Made by a program: the position numbers and the translations under genes. The notes under the pieces were generated by a model, which was given only the letters and a program-made list of their open reading frames with translations, was not told the DNA's origin and did not search any database. A stretch of DNA of 64,000 nucleotides from Herbidospora galbida (GTDB lineage: Bacteria > Actinomycetota > Actinomycetes > Streptosporangiales > Streptosporangiaceae). The stretch is from positions 57,199 through 121,198 of the forward strand of contig NZ_SZQA01000029.1 in NCBI RefSeq assembly GCF_005233835.1, in the 5' to 3' direction. Below are positions 8,262-17,035 of the stretch, piece after piece (within the stretch, counting starts at the first letter, position 1; each line of letters opens with the position of its first letter).

Positions 8262-9088
8262 ACAGCGGCATCGCCAACCATGGCGGCACGGTGAACGTGA
8301 ACCACAGCGCCGTCGGTCCCAACGCCACCTACCACGCGAGCGGCCGATCCTCCCGACCGGAGCGGCTCGCCGCCCTCGGGATCATCACCATGAAACCGCT
8401 GGAGACCCAGGCCGTCCGCGACGAGCTCGGGCTGGTCCCGACGCGTGCCGCCGGGCTGCACTTCCACGAGGGAACGGTCGATGGCATGCGCGTCGCCGCG
8501 CTCCAAACCCTTGCGCAGGGCAACCGGTCGGTCATCATGGCCTGCCAGAACCTGCAGCGGATATTCAACCCGCCCGTAATCGTCCTCACCGGCATCGCCG
8601 GGGGCATCCACAAGGACGTCGAGCTCGACGACGTCGTCATCGCCACCAGTGTCATCTACTACGACCTGCGCAAACTGACTCCCGACGGGACCCGGCACAG
8701 GTCGGACGAAAAGCCGTCGGCCGCGCACGTCGTCAACGCCGTCAACCACTTCTTCGTCGATAAGGGCGAACCGGCGGCGATCTCCGGGTTCCGCGTTCAT
8801 GGGAGCCCGATCGGTTCCGGGGAGGCGGTGATCGCCGAGGAGGAGTCGGAGATCGTCCGGCATCTTCAGGCCTACAACGACAAGGTCCTGGCCGTCGACA
8901 TGGAGGCGGGCGGGTTCACGCAGGCCTTCTACGAGCAGGCCGGTGACCATACGGCCCAGGGCTGGGTGGTCGTGCGTGGCATCTCCGACCATGCGGGGGC
9001 CGACCGGCACTACGGACACCACGAACCGGCCGCCAGGAACGCGGCCGTGGCCGTGCGGAAGCTTATGCCCTACCTCCAGCTCGATTGA
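8258..9088 (+). CDS. Nucleoside phosphorylase-fold protein with N-terminal signalling motif
   Basis: 276 residues. Residues 5-25 (IANHGGTVNVNHSAVGPNAT then Y) repeat the C-terminal motif of the preceding membrane protein. From about residue 35 the protein has the PNP_UDP_1 / MTA-SAH nucleosidase fold: LGIITMKPLETQAV, VLTGIAGGIHKDVELDDVV, VLAVDMEAGGFTQAF (purine and ribose binding) and VVRGISDHAG. Such domains occur as effectors in bacterial conflict systems, where nucleoside or NAD-type metabolites could be cleaved. ATGA coupling to 6564-8261 implies a fixed stoichiometric partnership. Substrate not determinable. Confidence 0.85.
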   Translation: MNSGIANHGGTVNVNHSAVGPNATYHASGRSSRPERLAALGIITMKPLETQAVRDELGLVPTRAAGLHFHEGTVDGMRVAALQTLAQGNRSVIMACQNLQRIFNPPVIVLTGIAGGIHKDVELDDVVIATSVIYYDLRKLTPDGTRHRSDEKPSAAHVVNAVNHFFVDKGEPAAISGFRVHGSPIGSGEAVIAEEESEIVRHLQAYNDKVLAVDMEAGGFTQAFYEQAGDHTAQGWVVVRGISDHAGADRHYGHHEPAARNAAVAVRKLMPYLQLD

Positions 9089-9099
9089 TCGTTGAGGCC

Positions 9100-9789
9100 T
9101 CAGCGGCCCCGCAGGATCAGCCGCAGGGCCCGCCCCGGCCGCTTCCCGTGGAACGCCGCCCGCTCGTTGGCCTGCGGAAACGGCACGTCCGGGACCGGCA
9201 CCCCCAGGAACCGGCACAGCGGCTCCCAGCCCTCCCGGCACTCGAACACCAGCAGCCGGTCGGCAGGGAAGGCCTCTTTCACCTCCTCGACGTGCCGCCG
9301 GAACACCGCGACGCAGTGGTCGCGGTCGGCCACCCGGCCGTCGAACACGCGGTCGAAGATCGTCGCCCGCGCCATCCGCGGGTAGAGCGCGAAGTCAGGC
9401 GACCGCCACGCGATCAGCCGGGTCACCAGCCGCCGCCGCCACGGCTTCGGCTGCCCGGCCTCGATCTGGCGGCGGAAGATGGTCTCGCTCGCGCTGTCGT
9501 ACCAGCGGCCGGGGTCGCGGACGGTCAGGACGACCTTCGCCGCCGGGTAGTGGGCGGCGAGTTCGCGCCAGTACGAGGCCGCCGGGAAGTCGACCGCCGA
9601 CCGGTGGCCCGCGAAGATCGCGTCCCAGTCGGCCGACCGGCCCTCGCCCACGTCGAGCCACTGCCTGACCCGGTGGGGCTCGGCGATCACGCCGGCCATG
9701 TGGTAGCAGGGGCCGAATCCGAGCAGTTCGAGGGCGGCCTTCAGCGACCTGGTGCCGGTCCGGCCGAATCCCGCGCCGATGACGTCCAC
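9100..9789 (-). CDS. Sulfotransferase-family protein (paralogue 1)
   Basis: 229 residues. VIGAGFGRTGTRSLKAALE is the PAPS 5'-phosphosulfate-binding loop and VVLTVRDPGRWYDS the 3'-phosphate-binding region of the sulfotransferase fold. The domain matches proteins annotated as sulfotransferase family in actinomycetes, some of which resemble NAD-dependent epimerase/sulfotransferase hybrids; activity is unproven. The start is GTG (9787-9789) with GGGAGG upstream. A close paralogue lies at 18161-18862 in the same orientation, so the pair brackets the 9.9-18.2 kb gene group. Confidence 0.82.
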   Translation of the reverse strand: MDVIGAGFGRTGTRSLKAALELLGFGPCYHMAGVIAEPHRVRQWLDVGEGRSADWDAIFAGHRSAVDFPAASYWRELAAHYPAAKVVLTVRDPGRWYDSASETIFRRQIEAGQPKPWRRRLVTRLIAWRSPDFALYPRMARATIFDRVFDGRVADRDHCVAVFRRHVEEVKEAFPADRLLVFECREGWEPLCRFLGVPVPDVPFPQANERAAFHGKRPGRALRLILRGR

Positions 9790-9880
9790 GAGCGGCCTCC
9801 CGGGGGTCTGATCGGACTCTGATCTCACGGTGGTTGTATCGCGTCCGTCGCCGCTTTCCCAGGCCCGAAGGAGACGCGTC

Positions 9881-11230
9881 ATGGTCTTTCCCGCACCGCT
9901 GCTGGCCCTGCTGAGCGAGGAACCGCACCGGCCGGTCTTCGAGCACGGCTCGCGCGTCGTCACCCGCGCCGAGCTCCTCGCCATGATCGGCGGGATGGCG
10001 GGCACCCTCGACGCCCAGGGGCTGCGCGGGAAGGCCGTCGCGTTCCGGACCTCGGTCACGCCCGAGGCGTTCGCCGCCCAGATGGCCGCGCACGTCCTGG
10101 GCTGCCGGGTGGTCGGCGTCCGGCCGGGCTACTCCAAGGCGCAACTGGCCCACGTCCTGGCCATGGACGTCGACCACGTCGTCGACGACGCGACCCTGCC
10201 CGAGGTGGGGGACGCCACCTGCCCGACCCCGCTGGGCCGTCCCGGCGACGTCGCGATGCTGGCCTTCACCAGTGGCAGCACCGGCCGCCCGAAGGGGTGC
10301 GCCCTCACCTACGGCGCGCTCGACCGGCACTGGGCCTGGCAGCCGGGCGTGTGGTCGCCGGTCGCCAGGGAGATGGCCGCCGGGTTCGAGCGGTATCTGC
10401 TGTTCGGCACGCTGGCGAGCATGGTCGTCTTCGAGTTCCTCGGCCTGGCGGTGCTCGGCGGGGGCACCGTCGTGATCCCGGTGGAGCCGGAGTTCCCCCG
10501 CGTCTACCGCGACCTGCGCATCACCGGCTCGATCTTCACCGTCCCACGGCTGACCCAGATCATCGACACCGGCACCGAGCTGCCCGACATGCGGGCCATG
10601 ATGGTCGGCGGTTCGCCCATCTCCGCGTCGCGGCTGGAGCAGGCGGTGAAGCTGCTCGGGCCGGTCGTCTACCAGGGCTACGGCGCGACCGAGGCCGGTT
10701 CGATCTCCATGCTCACCCCCCGCGAGCTGCCCGCGAAGGCCGACACCGTCGGCCGCCCCCATCCGATGGTGCGGGTGCGGGCGCACGAGGGCGAGCTGCT
10801 GGTCAGCAGTCCCTATCTGATGAGCGGCTACTGGAACGGCGAGGAAAACCCGGTCGCCGACGGCTGGCTGCGCACCGGCGACCTCGGGCACGTCGACGAC
10901 GAGGGCTACATCCACATCGTCGGGCGGGCGCGCGAGGCCGTCATGGTGAACGCCATGGTCGTCTACCTCGGGCCGATCGAGCGCGCCCTGGAGAGCCATC
11001 CCGACGTCGAGGAGGCCTACGTCGTCGGCGCCCCCGACCGGGCCACCGGCGAGGCGGCCCACGCGTTCGTCGTCGCGAAGGATCCTGACATCGGGGAGCT
11101 GAAGGGTCACGTCCAGGAGGAGCTGGGCGCCGACCACGTGCCCGCCACGATCACGGTCATCGACGAGGTGCCGCTGGCGGCGTCGGGCAAGCCTGACAAG
11201 AAGGCCTTACTGGCTCTGATCGTTCTCTGA
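9881..11230 (+). CDS. AMP-dependent synthetase/ligase (adenylate-forming enzyme)
   Basis: 449 residues. Activates a carboxylic acid as acyl-AMP, then usually transfers it to CoA or a carrier. Motifs: AFTSGSTGRPKGC (P-loop, A3), YQGYGATEAGS (A5), WLRTGDLGHVDDEGY (A7) and ASGKPDKKALL with the catalytic C-terminal lysine (A10). ATG at 9881 follows GAAGGAGA. It is shorter than typical acyl-CoA ligases (500-550 aa), mostly at the N terminus. No carrier protein or thioesterase is nearby. It is the first gene of a tight five-gene operon to 16293; substrate unknown. Confidence 0.85.
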   Translation: MVFPAPLLALLSEEPHRPVFEHGSRVVTRAELLAMIGGMAGTLDAQGLRGKAVAFRTSVTPEAFAAQMAAHVLGCRVVGVRPGYSKAQLAHVLAMDVDHVVDDATLPEVGDATCPTPLGRPGDVAMLAFTSGSTGRPKGCALTYGALDRHWAWQPGVWSPVAREMAAGFERYLLFGTLASMVVFEFLGLAVLGGGTVVIPVEPEFPRVYRDLRITGSIFTVPRLTQIIDTGTELPDMRAMMVGGSPISASRLEQAVKLLGPVVYQGYGATEAGSISMLTPRELPAKADTVGRPHPMVRVRAHEGELLVSSPYLMSGYWNGEENPVADGWLRTGDLGHVDDEGYIHIVGRAREAVMVNAMVVYLGPIERALESHPDVEEAYVVGAPDRATGEAAHAFVVAKDPDIGELKGHVQEELGADHVPATITVIDEVPLAASGKPDKKALLALIVL

Positions 11231-11254
11231 GAATCGCCCGCCAACACTAAGGGC

Positions 11255-12760
11255 ATGCTGGATTACCTGGTGATCGGCGCCGGACCTGCCGGTCTGCAGA
11301 TGGGATGGTTCCTGAGGGCGGCCGGGAGGTCGTACACGATCATGGAGGCGGGCCCGGCGCCGGGCACGTTCTTCGCGACCTTCCCCCGCCATCGAACCCT
11401 CATCTCCATCAACAAGAAGTACAACGGCACCGACGACCCCGAACTGAACCTCCGCATGGACTGGAACAGCCTCCTGTCCGACGACCCGGAGCTGCTGTTC
11501 ACCCGCTTCAGTGACCGCTACTTCCCGCACGCCGACGACATGGTGCGCTACCTGGCCAGATTCGCCGAGGGCCTCGACGTCGTGTACGGCTCCCGCGCCC
11601 GCCAGGTCACCAGGACGAGCGACGGTTTCGCGGTCACCGACGACCACGGCACCGTGCGCACCGCCCGGCGGCTGATCATCGCCACCGGCGTGAGCAGGGA
11701 GAACGTCCCGGCCATCCCCGGAATCGAGCAGGCCGAACAGTACGGCGAGGTCTCCGTCGACCCCCAGGACTTCGTCGACAAGCGGGTCCTCATCATCGGC
11801 AAGGGCAACTCGGCCTTCGAGACCGCCGACAACCTGGTCGAGACCGCCGCCGTCGTCCACGTGGCCGGGCCGCGCTCGCTCAAGATGGCCTGGCGCACCC
11901 ACTACGTCGGCCACCTGCGCGCGGTCAACAACAACTTCCTGGACACCTACCAGCTCAAGTCCCAGAACGCCGTCCTGGACGGCGACGTGCGCCACATCGA
12001 ACGCCTCGACGACGGCACCTACCGGGTGACGGTCGCCTTCGTCCGGGCCGACGAGGTCACCAAGGACATCCCCTACGACCGCGTCATCGTCTGCGCGGGC
12101 TTCGCGTTCGACCGGTCGATCTTCGACGACACCTGCCGCCCCGCGCTGCACGCCAGCGGCCGGTTCCCGGCCCTCACGCCGGCCTACGAGTCGGCCGACG
12201 TGCCGGGCCTGTACTTCGCCGGCACCATCACCCAGTCGCGCGACTTCAAGCGCGGGACCAGCGGCTTCATCCACGGCTTCCGGTACGGCGCCCGCGCCCT
12301 CCACCGCATCCTGGAGGAGCGGCACCACGACGTCCCGTGGCCGGCCAAGGAGGTCGGCGCCGACCCGAAGGCGATGGCGCAGGCGGTCCTCGACCGGGTC
12401 AACCGCAGTTCGGCCCTGTGGCAGCAGTTCGGCGTGATCGCCGACGTGATCACCCACGACGGCCACTACCTGGAGGAACGCCCGGTCGACCTGCCGATCG
12501 ACGGCCCCCACTACACGATCACGCTGGAGTACGGCCCCGGCCACGACCAGGTCGACCCGTTCGACGTGACCGTGGGCCGGATCAGCCAGAGCGACGCCGA
12601 CCGCGCCGACGAGGGCCACTACCTCCACCCGGTCGTCCGCCACCACCGCCCCGGCGAGGAACCGGCCGTCCACCACGTCACCGAGAACCTGGAGAACGAC
12701 TGGACCTCCCCTGACGTCCACCTGGAACCCCTGCGGGCCTTCTTCGCCCGGCGGGCGTGA
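11255..12760 (+). CDS. FAD-dependent oxidoreductase / flavin monooxygenase-like
   Basis: 501 residues. Two dinucleotide-binding motifs are visible: VIGAGPAGLQMG (residues 6-17, FAD) and VLIIGKGNSAFETAD (near 185-200, NAD(P)H). This two-nucleotide layout is that of flavin-containing monooxygenases and FOXRED2-like proteins. The C-terminal third (from about residue 370) has no clear match. It starts 24 bases after the ligase gene and overlaps the hydroxy-acid oxidase gene, so it likely works on the same metabolite. Hydroxylation or N-oxidation are both possible. Confidence 0.82.
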   Translation: MLDYLVIGAGPAGLQMGWFLRAAGRSYTIMEAGPAPGTFFATFPRHRTLISINKKYNGTDDPELNLRMDWNSLLSDDPELLFTRFSDRYFPHADDMVRYLARFAEGLDVVYGSRARQVTRTSDGFAVTDDHGTVRTARRLIIATGVSRENVPAIPGIEQAEQYGEVSVDPQDFVDKRVLIIGKGNSAFETADNLVETAAVVHVAGPRSLKMAWRTHYVGHLRAVNNNFLDTYQLKSQNAVLDGDVRHIERLDDGTYRVTVAFVRADEVTKDIPYDRVIVCAGFAFDRSIFDDTCRPALHASGRFPALTPAYESADVPGLYFAGTITQSRDFKRGTSGFIHGFRYGARALHRILEERHHDVPWPAKEVGADPKAMAQAVLDRVNRSSALWQQFGVIADVITHDGHYLEERPVDLPIDGPHYTITLEYGPGHDQVDPFDVTVGRISQSDADRADEGHYLHPVVRHHRPGEEPAVHHVTENLENDWTSPDVHLEPLRAFFARRA

Positions 12761-13764
12761 TGCCCTCGTACGAGGCCATCGCGCGGCAGCGCCTCCCGAA
12801 GGCCCACTACGACTACTTCGCCGGTGGGGCCGGCGACGAGAGCGCCGTCCACGAGAACGAGGCGGCGTTCGCGCGGCTGCGGCTGGCCCCCCGCGTGCTC
12901 GGCGGCGTGGCACCCGACCTGGCGGTGACCCTGCCCGGCGGCCGTGCCTCCCTGCCCGTGCTGGTCGCCCCGACCGCCTTCCACCGGCTCGCGCACCCCG
13001 ACGGCGAACTCGCGACGGCGCGGGCCGCCGCCGCCGAGGACACCGTCATGATCGTCAGCATGGCCTCGACCATCCCGATCGAGGCCATCGCCGAGACGGG
13101 CGCGACCCTCTGGTTCCAGCTCTACGTGCAGCCCGACATGGCCTTCACCGAGCGCGTCGTCGGCCGGGCCGAGAAGGCGGGCTGCCGGGCCCTCGTCGTC
13201 ACCGCCGACTCACCGGTGTTCGGCATCCGGCCGCGCGACCTGCACAACGGCTTCCGCGACCTGCCCGAGGGCCTGGCCTGCGAGAACCTCCGCGAGGGCG
13301 ACGTGGTCAGGCCGATCGAGTTCTCCCCGGAGATCTCCTGGGCCCATCTCGACCGGCTGCGCGAGGTCACCGACATGCCGCTGGTCGTGAAGGGCGTCAC
13401 CCACCCGGACGACGCCCGGACCGCCGTCGGCCACGGGGCCGCGATGGTCATGGTCTCCAACCACGGCGGCCGCCAGCTCGATCGGGTCGCCGCCGCGATC
13501 GACCTGCTGCCCGAGATCGCGGACGCGGTCGGCGCGGCCGTGCCGGTGACGGTCGACGGCGGGGTGCGGCGCGGCACCGACGTCGTGACCGCGCTCGCCC
13601 TGGGCGCCCGCGCGGTGCTGGTCGGGCGGCCGATCATCTGGGGCCTGGCCGCCGAGGGGGAGCGGGGCGTGCGGGAGGTGCTGCGCCGGTTCCGTGCCGA
13701 GACCGAGGTCGCGATGGCGCTGGTCGGCGCGCCGCTCGACCGGAGCGTGGTGCGGCGATGCTGA
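12760..13764 (+). CDS. FMN-dependent alpha-hydroxy acid oxidase/dehydrogenase
   Basis: 334 residues (ATG at 12760; a GTG one codon earlier is equally coupled). (S)-2-hydroxyacid oxidase fold: YDYFAGGAGDE, LWFQLYVQ, the lysine in PLVVKGV, and the active-site signature SNHGGRQLD with catalytic histidine and arginine, then VDGGVRRGTDV and LVGRPIIWG for FMN phosphate. It is slightly short because the variable loop after RDLHNGF is trimmed. It could oxidise a 2-hydroxy acid made within the cluster to a 2-oxo acid. Confidence 0.88.
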   Translation: MPSYEAIARQRLPKAHYDYFAGGAGDESAVHENEAAFARLRLAPRVLGGVAPDLAVTLPGGRASLPVLVAPTAFHRLAHPDGELATARAAAAEDTVMIVSMASTIPIEAIAETGATLWFQLYVQPDMAFTERVVGRAEKAGCRALVVTADSPVFGIRPRDLHNGFRDLPEGLACENLREGDVVRPIEFSPEISWAHLDRLREVTDMPLVVKGVTHPDDARTAVGHGAAMVMVSNHGGRQLDRVAAAIDLLPEIADAVGAAVPVTVDGGVRRGTDVVTALALGARAVLVGRPIIWGLAAEGERGVREVLRRFRAETEVAMALVGAPLDRSVVRRC

Positions 13765-15017
13765 TCCTGAGCCTGGCGGCGGTCTTCGTGCTGAGCCTGC
13801 CGTGGTGGCTGCCCGGCCGGGTCGTCGCCCTGCGGCTGCTGGTGTTCGAGCGGGTCAACGGCGAGGAGACGGTCGCGGTGCCGGTCGAACGGTTCCGCGA
13901 GGTCTACTCGCATCCGGCCGCCTCGGGACGCAGCCGGGGCGCGGCCCTGTCCGACCTGTTCTGGTACTGGCTGTCCCCGGGCGCCGACCTGCACCAGGAG
14001 CACCTGGAGCCGGGGGAGCGCTACGACGCCGTGGCCGCCGCGACGCGGGGGTTCCTGGCGGTGTCGAAGACCGAGATCGAGGAACTGGCCGTCCGGTGCG
14101 CGCGCCGGGCCGGGCCGGCGTACCGGCTGCGCGACCTGGCCATGCCGGTCTGGGCGGAGTTCTCCTACGGACTCGTCTTCGGCGAGGAGTGCCCGCCCGA
14201 GGCCCGCGCCCTGATCACGGCCAACGCCGACGACGTCGTGACCGCGCTGAAGTGCACGGGCCTGCGGCACATGGACCGCCGCGACCGGCTCACCGCCTAC
14301 CTGGAGACCCGGCTCGACGACGTCCGGCAGCCGCTGCCCGGCGGCCTGACCCGGCGCGAGCAGGCCCTCTACCTGCAGGGTGTCTTCTTCAACACGGCCG
14401 TGGTCCAGATGGCCGAGGCGACCGCGCACCTCGGGATGGTGCTGGCCCACCACAAGGGGGTCCAGGCGCGGGCCCGTACCGGAGACGACCGCTTCCTCGA
14501 CCAGGTCATCAACGAGACCTTCCGGCTCTATCCGCTGTTCGGCGTCGCGCACCGCATCACCCGGGGCGACATGCGGGACATCCCGGAAGGGTCGGTGCTC
14601 TGCTTCAACTACCCCGACTTCCACCGCGCCGGATTCCCCGACCCCGACCGCTTCGACCCGGCCCGGTTCGAGCACGGCGTCCGCGACCTCAACCACATCC
14701 CGTTCGGCATCGCCGCCAACCGGCCCTGCCCGGCCTGGCGGCTGGCGCCGATCGCGCTGCGCGCGGCGTGCCGGGAGCTTCTGCGCCGATGGGAGTTCTC
14801 GTCGTCGGCCCGGCACACCCGTTCCCTGCCCAACCGGGGCCCCTGCCTGCTCACCCCCGCCGGCTCGCCGCCGCCCGCCTGGAGACTCCGGGTCATGGCG
14901 GTGCGCGACCGCTGGGAGGACGTCTGGCGCAGCCTCGTCCAGCTCGTGCTCGGCGGCTACATGGTGTGGGACGCCCGCCGCCAGGCCCTCTGCGCCCGCC
15001 ACTTCGGAGACAGGTGA
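13758..15017 (+). CDS. Membrane-anchored cytochrome P450-like protein with altered motifs
   Basis: 419 residues. The N terminus (LILSLAAVFVLSLPWWLPG, residues 2-20) is a membrane anchor, rare among bacterial P450s. The K-helix ExxR motif is present (ETFRLYP, Glu253/Arg256), and the meander PDRFDPARFEHG is normal. The haem loop is unusual: PFGIAANRPCPAW places Cys324 eight rather than seven residues after Phe316. The expected I-helix segment (FFNTAVVQMAEATAHL) lacks the acid-threonine pair used for oxygen activation. It overlaps the hydroxy-acid oxidase gene and lies 4 bp before the antiporter gene. Confidence 0.8.
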   Translation: MLILSLAAVFVLSLPWWLPGRVVALRLLVFERVNGEETVAVPVERFREVYSHPAASGRSRGAALSDLFWYWLSPGADLHQEHLEPGERYDAVAAATRGFLAVSKTEIEELAVRCARRAGPAYRLRDLAMPVWAEFSYGLVFGEECPPEARALITANADDVVTALKCTGLRHMDRRDRLTAYLETRLDDVRQPLPGGLTRREQALYLQGVFFNTAVVQMAEATAHLGMVLAHHKGVQARARTGDDRFLDQVINETFRLYPLFGVAHRITRGDMRDIPEGSVLCFNYPDFHRAGFPDPDRFDPARFEHGVRDLNHIPFGIAANRPCPAWRLAPIALRAACRELLRRWEFSSSARHTRSLPNRGPCLLTPAGSPPPAWRLRVMAVRDRWEDVWRSLVQLVLGGYMVWDARRQALCARHFGDR

Positions 15018-15021
15018 TCAC

Positions 15022-16293
15022 ATGGACGCCAATCTCGAACTCGTCCTGAAGGTGCTGCCCGCCCTGGTCGTCATCCTCGTCGTCGCCGCGCTCTGCGGGC
15101 AGCTCGCGCTGCTGGCCCGCCAGCCGCGCGTGCTGGGGGAGATGGTCGCGGGCGTGCTGCTCGGACCGACCCTGTTCGGCTGGCTGTTCCCGGCCGCGCA
15201 GAAGTCGCTGTTCCCGCCCGAGATCAAACCGATCCTGTACGTCCTGAGCACCATCGGCCTGACCCTCTACATGTTCCTCGTCGGAGCCGGCCTCGACCAC
15301 AAGGCGAGCAGCCCCGCGCAGGTCAGAAGGGCCGGCGTGCTGGCCGTCTCGGGCTTCCTGCCGTCGCTGGCCCTCGGCTTCGGCGCCGGCCTGCTCCTGT
15401 ACGGAACCCTGTCGGCCGGCGAGAGCGCCCGGTGGGAGTTCGCCCTCTTCCTCGGCGGCGCGCTCTCGCTGACCGCCTTCCCCATGCTCGCCCGCATCCT
15501 CTACGAACGCGGCCTGCAGAACTCCCCGATCGGCCGCCTCACCCTGCTCGCCGCCTCGGTCGACGACGCCGTGGCGTGGTGCCTGCTGGCCCTGCTGACC
15601 GCCCTCCACCTCGACACCGGCGGCGCCGGCGCGCTCCGCACCATCGCGCTGACCGCCGTGTTCGCCGTGGTCATGCTGAAACTGGTGGCCCCGCTGCTGC
15701 GCCCGCTCGGCACCCGCTTCGCCGCCACGGGAACCTTCACCCCGACGATGATGTACGTCGTCGTGCTCGTCCCGCTGACCGCCGGCTGGCTGACCGACTG
15801 GATCGGCGTCTACGCCGTGTTCGGCGGCTTCCTCGCGGGCCTGGCCATGCCCCGCGACCCCAGGTTCCGCGAGGCCCTGCACGGCCGCATGATGGAGGTC
15901 GTCTCCACCCTGCTGCTGCCGGTGTTCTTCACCTTCTCCGGCCTCAACACCCACCTCGACGGCATCGCGGGCGGCGCGATGCTGCTGGCCTTCCTGCTGA
16001 TCCTGGCGGTCGGCTTCGTCGGCAAGTACTTCGGCTGCGCCGTGTCGATGCGCGCGATGGGCTTCTCGTGGCGCGAGTCGTACGCCGTCGGCGCCCTGAT
16101 GAACGCCCGGGGCCTGATGATCCTCATCTTCATCAACATCGGCCTGGCCCACGGGATGATCGGCCAGGAGGTCTTCGCGATGCTGGTCCTGGTCGCCGTC
16201 ATCACCACGGCCGGCGCGGTGCCCCTCTACCAGCTCGCCCTGCCCGCCCGCCTGGAGGCCAGGCAGCCCGATCGGGAGGACGAGTTGGTGTAA
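15022..16293 (+). CDS. Cation:proton antiporter, CPA2 family
   Basis: 423 residues with about 12 predicted transmembrane helices and no C-terminal TrkA-N domain. LGEMVAGVLLGPTLFGWL is the conserved N-terminal CPA2 repeat. LLAASVDDAVAWCLLALL carries the paired aspartates of the ion-binding site in TM5, and NARGLMILIFINIG is the inverted-repeat counterpart. It belongs to the KefB/NapA group, exchanging Na+ or K+ for H+. It ends the five-gene operon and may provide pH or ion tolerance, or self-resistance, for the pathway; that link is inference. Confidence 0.9.
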   Translation: MDANLELVLKVLPALVVILVVAALCGQLALLARQPRVLGEMVAGVLLGPTLFGWLFPAAQKSLFPPEIKPILYVLSTIGLTLYMFLVGAGLDHKASSPAQVRRAGVLAVSGFLPSLALGFGAGLLLYGTLSAGESARWEFALFLGGALSLTAFPMLARILYERGLQNSPIGRLTLLAASVDDAVAWCLLALLTALHLDTGGAGALRTIALTAVFAVVMLKLVAPLLRPLGTRFAATGTFTPTMMYVVVLVPLTAGWLTDWIGVYAVFGGFLAGLAMPRDPRFREALHGRMMEVVSTLLLPVFFTFSGLNTHLDGIAGGAMLLAFLLILAVGFVGKYFGCAVSMRAMGFSWRESYAVGALMNARGLMILIFINIGLAHGMIGQEVFAMLVLVAVITTAGAVPLYQLALPARLEARQPDREDELV

Positions 16294-16375
16294 CTTTCAC
16301 CTATTTTCGGGTGGAACCGCAGGTCGCGTTTTCCGGGCTCTGGCGCTTCGGTGACAGGAGTGACAGTTTGATTCC

Positions 16376-17035
16376 GTGGCACGTCGGCTGCTGCTCATCG
16401 AAGACGACCGAGAACTCGGCGCGCTCCTCGTCGAGATCCTCACCGACCACGGCTACGAGGTCGACCACGCCGTGGAAGGACAACGCGGCCTCCACCTGGC
16501 GCTCAGCCGGACCTACGACGTCATGGTCGTCGACCGGGGCCTGCCCGCCCTCGACGGCCTCGACCTGATCCGCCGCCTCCGGCGCCGGGCCGTCACCGTC
16601 CCGGCGCTCTTCCTCACCGCTTTCGGCACCGTGCACGACCGGGTGACGGGCCTCGACGCCGGCGCCGAGGACTACCTGGTCAAGCCCTTCGAGATCGACG
16701 AACTCCTGGCCCGCGTGCGCGCGCTCACCCGCCGCCACACCGACCACGCCGAACTGCTCCCGCTCGGCCGCGCCTGGCTCGATCTGGGCGCCCAGGCGGT
16801 GTGGCTGCCCGACGGCGCGCAGGTGCCGCTGTCGGGCCAGGAGTGCCGCCTGCTCCGCGCCCTGGCCGTGCGTCCCCGGCACGTCCACACGAGGGCGTCG
16901 CTGCGGCGCGGCGTTTTCGACGGCGCGACCACGGAGTCGATCGTCGACACCTACGTCTACTACCTGCGCGGCAAACTCGGCTCGGGCGTGGTCCGCACCG
17001 TCCGCGGCATCGGCTACCGGCTGGGCAGCCTGTGA
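16376..17035 (+). CDS. Response regulator, OmpR/PhoB family
   Basis: 219 residues. The receiver domain has the acidic pair LLLIEDD, phosphoacceptor Asp53 in VMVVDRGLP, Thr in LFLTAFG and Lys in YLVKPFE. The C-terminal winged helix ends with TYVYYLRGKLG and TVRGIGYRLG. The GTG start (16376) has no close Shine-Dalgarno; an AGGAG at 16356-16360 is too far, so it may be leaderless. It overlaps the kinase gene by 4 bases (GTGA). An 82-bp gap after the antiporter may hold its own promoter. Confidence 0.92.
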   Translation: MARRLLLIEDDRELGALLVEILTDHGYEVDHAVEGQRGLHLALSRTYDVMVVDRGLPALDGLDLIRRLRRRAVTVPALFLTAFGTVHDRVTGLDAGAEDYLVKPFEIDELLARVRALTRRHTDHAELLPLGRAWLDLGAQAVWLPDGAQVPLSGQECRLLRALAVRPRHVHTRASLRRGVFDGATTESIVDTYVYYLRGKLGSGVVRTVRGIGYRLGSL

